Source of the DNA: RH-AL1 sp965249685
GTDB lineage: Bacteria; Pseudomonadota; Alphaproteobacteria; Rhizobiales; Beijerinckiaceae
Direction of reading: 5' to 3'
Length of the DNA stretch: 64,000 nucleotides
NCBI GenBank assembly: GCA_965249685.1
Contig: CBDFMN010000003.1
Location: 744,001-808,000 of the forward strand
Shown piece after piece: positions 59,338 to 64,000 of the stretch. Made by a program: the position numbers and the translations under genes. The notes below the pieces were generated by a model. That model ran no database searches, was not told where the DNA came from, and saw only the letters and a program-made list of their open reading frames with translations. Numbering within the stretch: the stretch's first letter is position 1; every line of letters starts with the position of its first letter.

Positions 59338-60111
59338 CTAGCGCTCGGCGGCGAGGGTGCCGCGTGGCCGTTGCCGCTGAAAGGCGATCCGCGCCCTGAT
59401 GGCCTCGATCCGCACCTTTTGCGCCGCCCAGAACGCCTCCGGCGACATCCGCGCGCCAGGTTCCGGTGCCGCGAAAACGGGCACGCTGACGGGTGCCGCC
59501 GTGATCGTCAGCTGCGCCCAGACGGTGTCCTGCGGGCCGCGGAGAGAGGCGGCCCGGGCGCAATCCGCCGGTCCCATGGAGGTGAGTTCGACGATGCCGA
59601 CGGTCGGGCGGCGCTTGCGGTAGGCGCTGCAGGGCTCGCCGTCGCCCTTTCCCCAGGCCTGCGCGATGTAGCGGACGACGTAACTGACGTTGGCGTCGGT
59701 GTCGCCGAGATGCCAGCGATCCCCGAAGACGTTGCTCATCGAGGCGGTGCCTGCGGCGACCCGCATGCGGAAGGCGACACCCGTCCCCTCGACCCGAGTG
59801 GGATCGTAGACACCTTCGATGCGCAGGATGGCCTCCTGGAGGTCAGGCGCCAGCTCGGCAGCCCGCTCCGCAGCGCGCAAGCGCCGGTCGAAGAGCGGCA
59901 TCGCCGGCAGCTCCTGCTGCAAGTCATCATGAAAGTCCTGCTGCAGGTCTTCGGAGCTGTCCGAGACCACCGCCCCGGACCAGTTCCTCGCGGTGGTGAA
60001 CGCCGGAAGGATGGGCGCCGCGCCGGAGATCATCGCACTCATGTCAGCCCGCGCCGCCATCGGGACGAGCAGGAGTGCGACGCCGAGACCTAGGGTGAAA
60101 CCGGTACGCAT
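59338..60111 (-). CDS. exported lytic-transglycosylase-like protein
   Basis: 257 aa with signal peptide MRTGFTLGLGVALLLVPMAARA. The region about 90-175 follows the SLT fold in outline: ILRIEGVYDP (Glu99 in the catalytic position), GTGVAFRMRVAAGTAS (for GLMQVMPATA), DTDANVSYVVRYIAQAW (for the DPxxNI-RYL segment) and SAYRKRR in place of AAYNAG. The N-terminus before it is a short linker rich in Asp/Gln; two Cys residues may pair. Function is inferred from this pattern only. It lies between queF and eno, transcribed toward queF. Confidence 0.6.
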   Translation of the reverse strand: MRTGFTLGLGVALLLVPMAARADMSAMISGAAPILPAFTTARNWSGAVVSDSSEDLQQDFHDDLQQELPAMPLFDRRLRAAERAAELAPDLQEAILRIEGVYDPTRVEGTGVAFRMRVAAGTASMSNVFGDRWHLGDTDANVSYVVRYIAQAWGKGDGEPCSAYRKRRPTVGIVELTSMGPADCARAASLRGPQDTVWAQLTITAAPVSVPVFAAPEPGARMSPEAFWAAQKVRIEAIRARIAFQRQRPRGTLAAER

Positions 60112-60268
60112 GATCGCTGACGCTGCCCTCGGGCGCAGGATAGCACGATCCGGCACCAATTTCTTAAGCCGCCGCAACGCGCGGGTCGGTTCTAGCGCAA
60201 GCCGGCGCTTCCGCATCGCGGCGCTTGGGCGTAGTAAACGTCAGACTAACCCGATCCGAGGATTAATT

Positions 60269-61552
60269 ATGACGGCCATCGTCGACATCGTCGCCCGTGA
60301 AATTCTCGACAGCCGGGGCAACCCGACGATCGAGGTCGACGTCACGCTCGAGGACGGGTCGATGGGCCGGGCCGCCGTGCCATCCGGCGCCTCGACCGGC
60401 GCTCACGAGGCGGTCGAGCTGCGCGACGGCGACAAGGCTCGCTACCTCGGCAAGGGCGTCCAGAAAGCCTGCGACAGCGTCAACCGCGACATCTTCGACG
60501 CGATCGGCGGGTTCGACGCGGAAGACCAGATCCATATCGACGAGACGATGATCGCGCTCGACGCCACGCCGAACAAGGCGCGGCTCGGCGCGAACGCGAT
60601 CCTCGGCGTGTCGCTCGCGACGGCTAAGGCCGCGGCCGACGTCGTCGGGCTGCCGCTCTACCGCTATGTCGGCGGAACGCAGGCGCGCGTCCTGCCCCTG
60701 CCGATGATGAACATCATCAACGGCGGTGCGCACGCGGACAATCCGGTCGACTTCCAGGAGTTCATGATCCTGCCCATCGGCGCCCCGACGTTCTCGGAGG
60801 CGGTGCGTTACGGCGCCGAGGTGTTCCACGCGCTCAAGGGCGCGCTCAAGAAGGCCGGCCACAACACCAACGTCGGCGACGAGGGCGGCTTCGCCCCTAA
60901 TCTGCCGTCGGCGGAGGCGGCGCTGGATTTCTGCCTCAAGGCGGTCGAGGCGGCCGGCTTCGAGCCCGGCGTCGACATCGCGCTAGGGCTCGACTGCGCC
61001 GTGACCGATTGGTTCAAGGGTGGCGCCTACCACTACGAGGGCGAAGGTGTCGTTCGCACGATCGCGGAGCAGGTCGACTATCTCGCAAAGCTGGTCGGCG
61101 CCTACCCCATCGTGTCTATCGAGGATGGCATGGCGGAAGACGACTGGGAGGGCTGGAAGCTCCTGACGGACCGCATCGGCAAGACCTGCCAGGTGGTCGG
61201 CGACGATCTCTTCGTCACCAATACGCAGCGGCTCGGCGGCGGCATCCGCAAGGGCGTCGGCAATTCCATCCTCGTGAAAGTCAACCAGATCGGCACGCTG
61301 ACGGAGACCATGGCCGCCGTGGATATGGCGCACCGTGCCGGCTACACGGCCGTGATGTCGCACCGCTCGGGCGAGACGGAAGACACGACGATCGCCGACC
61401 TAGCGGTGGCGACGAACTGCGGGCAGATCAAGACGGGGTCGCTCTCGCGTTCAGACCGCATCGCCAAATACAACCAGCTCATCCGCATCGAGGAGGAACT
61501 TGGTACGCAGGCGATGTTCGCGGGCCGCGCCGCACTGAAGGCGCTGGCTTAA
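60269..61552 (+). CDS. eno: enolase
   Basis: Converts 2-phosphoglycerate to phosphoenolpyruvate. 427 aa. REILDSRGNPTIEVDV, VPSGASTGAHEAVELRDGD, NIINGGAHADN, GDEGGFAPNL, SIEDGMAEDDW, GDDLFVTN and SHRSGETEDTTIADLAVATN cover the active site. GAGGA six bases before ATG 60269. ftsB follows 34 bases later; the two are probably co-transcribed. Confidence 0.98.
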   Translation: MTAIVDIVAREILDSRGNPTIEVDVTLEDGSMGRAAVPSGASTGAHEAVELRDGDKARYLGKGVQKACDSVNRDIFDAIGGFDAEDQIHIDETMIALDATPNKARLGANAILGVSLATAKAAADVVGLPLYRYVGGTQARVLPLPMMNIINGGAHADNPVDFQEFMILPIGAPTFSEAVRYGAEVFHALKGALKKAGHNTNVGDEGGFAPNLPSAEAALDFCLKAVEAAGFEPGVDIALGLDCAVTDWFKGGAYHYEGEGVVRTIAEQVDYLAKLVGAYPIVSIEDGMAEDDWEGWKLLTDRIGKTCQVVGDDLFVTNTQRLGGGIRKGVGNSILVKVNQIGTLTETMAAVDMAHRAGYTAVMSHRSGETEDTTIADLAVATNCGQIKTGSLSRSDRIAKYNQLIRIEEELGTQAMFAGRAALKALA

Positions 61553-61586
61553 CAACCCGCTAACCACCCCGTGGCATCGTTCGGGC

Positions 61587-61907
61587 ATGGTCGTCCGGAC
61601 GCGCCTTCGCGGCATCCTCCTTCCGCTGCTCCTCTATTGCGTTGCCGGCGGCATCGGCAGCTATTTCGTGTGGCATGCGATCAACGGCGAGCGCGGCCTC
61701 AAGACCAGCGAAGAGTATGAGCGCACGATCGCACTCTTGCGGACAGAGGCCGCCGCGGCGAAGGGCGAGCGGATGCAATGGCAGCACCGCATCGACCTCA
61801 TGCGCGGCGAGGCGATCGATCGCGACCTCCTCGAGGAGGAGGCGCGGGTCGTGCTCGACCGCGTCCACAAGAACGACCTCGTCGTCTTTCTGTCGTCCCG
61901 CCGCTAA
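61587..61907 (+). CDS. ftsB: septum formation initiator FtsB/DivIC family
   Basis: 106 aa. Short cytoplasmic lead, a transmembrane helix near residues 10-28 (LLPLLLYCVAGGIGSYFVW), then a coiled coil to about residue 70 (RTEAAAAKGERMQWQHRIDLM) and a short C-terminal region with DRDLLEEEAR. FtsB links FtsL and FtsQ in the divisome. The eno-ftsB-pdhA order is typical of Hyphomicrobiales. Confidence 0.93.
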   Translation: MVVRTRLRGILLPLLLYCVAGGIGSYFVWHAINGERGLKTSEEYERTIALLRTEAAAAKGERMQWQHRIDLMRGEAIDRDLLEEEARVVLDRVHKNDLVVFLSSRR

Positions 61908-62102
61908 GCGGCTACGCTGAACTCCGTGGCGGGAGACGCTTGCCTGCAGTCCAGCCATGCCGCGGGCTTCGATGTGCTGCCGCGGCATTTCGTGCATTGT
62001 CATCTTAGGAGCGCTCTCCCGCCATCCGGCCCGCTCGCTTTCGATGGTCGGCTGGGCTAGGGGTGTCGCAGAGGACGCTCCACCTCGCGCAAAGGACCTG
62101 GC

Positions 62103-63131
62103 ATGGCCTCGTTGCAGTCGGTATTCGGCGGAACCGCCAACCCTCCGTTTCCCGCCGAACCGGGCCTCGCATCGCTCTCGCGTGACGAGGAGCTGACCGC
62201 CTACCGCCGCATGCTGCTGATCCGCCGCTTCGAGGAGAAGGCCGGGCAGATGTACGGCATGGGGCTCATCGGCGGGTTCTGCCACCTCTACATCGGTCAG
62301 GAGGCTGTCGTCACCGGGCTGATGATGGGCGCCAAGGAAGGCGACCAGACGATCACCGGCTACCGCGACCACGGGCACATGCTGGCCTGCGGCCTCGACC
62401 CGAAGGGGGTCATGGCCGAGTTGACGGGGCGTGCCCATGGCCTGTCCAAGGGCAAGGGCGGCTCAATGCACATGTTCTCCAAGGAGAAGTGCTTCTACGG
62501 CGGGCATGGCATCGTCGGGGCCCAGGTGCCGCTCGGCACGGGGCTGGCCTTCGCCAACCGCTACCGCGGCAACGACAACGTCACCTTCGTCTATTTCGGC
62601 GATGGCGCGTCGAACCAGGGCCAGGTCTACGAGGCTTTCAACATGGCCCAGCTGTGGAAGCTGCCGGTCGTCTACGTCATCGAGAACAACCGCTATGCCA
62701 TGGGCACGTCGATCACCCGGTCGTCGGCGCTCGTCGATCTCGCGAAGCGCGGTGCCTCGTTCAACATCCCCGGCATCGCCGTCGATGGCATGGACGTTCG
62801 TGCCGTCAAGGCAGCGGGCGACCTCGCGATCGAATGGTGCCGGTCTGCACAGGGGCCGATGATCCTCGAGATGCAGACCTACCGCTACCGCGGCCATTCG
62901 ATGTCCGACCCCGCGAAGTACCGCACCAAGGATGAGGTGCAGAAGATGCGTGACGACCACGACCCGATCGAGCAGGTCAAGCGGCGTCTGCTGGACGGCG
63001 GCGGAGTGGGCGAGGACGAAATCAAGAGAATCGATGCGGAGGTCCGCGCGGTCGTGGCGGAGGCCGCCGACTTCGCGACCCACGATCCCGAGCCCGATGT
63101 CGCCGAACTCTGGACGGACATTCTGCACTGA
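62103..63131 (+). CDS. pdhA: pyruvate dehydrogenase E1 alpha subunit
   Basis: 342 aa. RRFEEKAGQMYGMGLIGGFCHLYIGQEAV, RDHGHMLACG, GKGGSMHMFS, the thiamine-diphosphate site GDGASNQG...ENNRYAMGTS and YRYRGHSMSDPAKYR are complete. With PdhB it decarboxylates pyruvate in the complex feeding acetyl-CoA to citrate synthase. Starts 195 bases after ftsB; pdhB follows after 89 bases. Confidence 0.98.
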   Translation: MASLQSVFGGTANPPFPAEPGLASLSRDEELTAYRRMLLIRRFEEKAGQMYGMGLIGGFCHLYIGQEAVVTGLMMGAKEGDQTITGYRDHGHMLACGLDPKGVMAELTGRAHGLSKGKGGSMHMFSKEKCFYGGHGIVGAQVPLGTGLAFANRYRGNDNVTFVYFGDGASNQGQVYEAFNMAQLWKLPVVYVIENNRYAMGTSITRSSALVDLAKRGASFNIPGIAVDGMDVRAVKAAGDLAIEWCRSAQGPMILEMQTYRYRGHSMSDPAKYRTKDEVQKMRDDHDPIEQVKRRLLDGGGVGEDEIKRIDAEVRAVVAEAADFATHDPEPDVAELWTDILH

Positions 63132-63220
63132 CGCGCTCCGGCGAGGCGCTCGCCGATCTTCCGTTTCGTTCGACCGCCACGCCGGCGACCGCGCGGCTCC
63201 CGGTCACAGAGGCACCCTCC

Positions 63221-64000
63221 ATGGCGACCAACATTCTCATGCCCGCGCTGTCTCCGACGATGGAGGAAGGCAAGCTCGCGAAATGGCTGAAGAAGGAGGG
63301 AGACCGGGTCAAGTCGGGCGACGTGATCGCCGAGATCGAGACGGACAAGGCGACGATGGAAGTCGAGGCCGTCGACGAGGGTACGCTCGCCAAGATCCTC
63401 GTTCTCGACGGTACGGAGAACGTGAAGGTCAACACGCCGATCGCGGTGATCGCCGCAGAGGGCGAAGACGCCGACGCCTATGAGTCTCCCGTCCCGGTCG
63501 CACCCTCTACAACGGCCGACACCCAACCCGGCATAGGTGCGGGTGCTTCTCTCGAGTCAGAGGGCGGCGAGAAGCCTGCTGCGATTGCGAAGACGGCGGA
63601 GGACGCGCCCCTGTCCCCGAGGGCCGCTCCGGCCGGAGCGCCGGACGTCCCGGCCGGGACGAAGATGGTCACCACCACCGTGCGCGACGCCCTGCGCGAT
63701 GCCATGGCGGAAGAGATGCGCCGCGACGCGGACGTCTTCGTCATGGGCGAAGAAGTCGCCGAGTACCAGGGTGCCTACAAGATCACGCAGGGATTGCTGC
63801 AGGAGTTCGGGGACCGCCGCGTGGTGGATACGCCCATCACCGAGCATGGATTTGCCGGTCTCGGCATCGGTGCAGCCATGGCGGGGCTGAAGCCGGTCAT
63901 CGAGTTCATGACGTTCAATTTCGCCATGCAGGCGCTCGACCAGATCATCAATTCCGCCGCCAAGACGCTCTACATGTCGGGCGGCCAGATGGGCGCGCCG
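63221..64000 (+). CDS. pdhB: pyruvate dehydrogenase E1 beta subunit with lipoyl domain, 5' part
   Basis: 260 codons are open to the window edge. Residues 1-80 are a lipoyl domain (MPALSPTMEEGKLAKWLKKEGD, lipoyl Lys in ETDKATMEVEA), then an Ala/Pro/Glu-rich linker to about 145, then the E1 beta domain (VRDALRDAMAEEMRRD, GEEVAEYQGAYKITQGL, DTPITEHGFAG). A lipoylated E1 beta is a known alphaproteobacterial feature. The 3' end lies outside. Confidence 0.97.
   Translation, partial: MATNILMPALSPTMEEGKLAKWLKKEGDRVKSGDVIAEIETDKATMEVEAVDEGTLAKILVLDGTENVKVNTPIAVIAAEGEDADAYESPVPVAPSTTADTQPGIGAGASLESEGGEKPAAIAKTAEDAPLSPRAAPAGAPDVPAGTKMVTTTVRDALRDAMAEEMRRDADVFVMGEEVAEYQGAYKITQGLLQEFGDRRVVDTPITEHGFAGLGIGAAMAGLKPVIEFMTFNFAMQALDQIINSAAKTLYMSGGQMGAP

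Overview
The window is ordinary chromosome of an alphaproteobacterium, most likely order Hyphomicrobiales (Rhizobiales). The evidence is the high GC content, the rRNA operon order 16S-Ile-Ala-23S-5S-fMet, a helix-9 insertion in the 23S, a GTTC-N7-GTTC SOS box beside lexA, a class I PHA synthase, an NDUFS4-type complex I subunit, and the block ppiD-trpE-trpGDC-moaC-moeA-lexA-comEC-gltX-gltA. The 16S looks closer to the Methylobacteriaceae/Beijerinckiaceae/Lichenihabitantaceae neighbourhood than to Rhizobiaceae; that is recall, not a computed placement. I see no prophage, insertion sequence, integron or CRISPR array.

Layout. 0-13 kb: rplM-rpsI, argC, phaC, a small exported protein, a fold-type III PLP enzyme, homoserine dehydrogenase, recJ, tRNA-Glu, a membrane-anchored M23 (LytM) protein and an OmpR-type two-component pair. 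13.4-19.6 kb: a complete rRNA operon with visible promoter, RNase III-type processing stems and four RNAs plus three tRNAs. 19.7-27.5 kb: a very long DUF1217 protein built from nine repeats, a DEAD-box helicase, a compact mini-gene with an extreme Shine-Dalgarno sequence, and an orphan tadE/tadE/tadG set. 27.7-35 kb: sirtuin, double cold-shock protein, DUF192 protein, two glycosyltransferases, an MFS carrier, an omega-amino-acid transaminase, tRNA-Pro, NDUFS4-like subunit and tRNA-Arg. 35-55 kb: YceI, a ubiquinone hydroxylase, gltA, gltX, a Tat amidase, comEC, lexA, yjbQ, and the moeA-moaC-trpCDG cluster separated from trpE-ppiD by an oppositely oriented Tat phosphoesterase. 55-64 kb: tpiA, DUF1330, secG, pyrG, queF, a degenerate lytic-transglycosylase-like protein, eno, ftsB, pdhA and the start of pdhB.

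How the genes work together. Most of the window is core metabolism and information processing: translation, tryptophan and molybdenum-cofactor synthesis, lower glycolysis into pyruvate dehydrogenase and citrate synthase, CTP synthesis, SOS control. The trpG-trpD-trpC-moaC-moeA chain is tightly packed, with ATGA stop/start overlaps at most junctions. tpiA, eno, pdhA and pdhB carry carbon toward gltA.

Most worth a second look: (1) the 20-codon mini-gene at 24.6 kb whose leader is a 17-nt perfect complement of the 16S 3' end, with its own promoter-like boxes, hairpin and terminator; (2) the nine-repeat DUF1217 protein; (3) the missing stop of ppiD, explained by a one-base frameshift just before trpE; (4) two envelope proteins, M23 and SLT-like, with altered catalytic motifs; (5) the split trp operon. 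I did not find a clear new multi-gene system; the mini-gene and the repeat protein are the best candidates for something undescribed.
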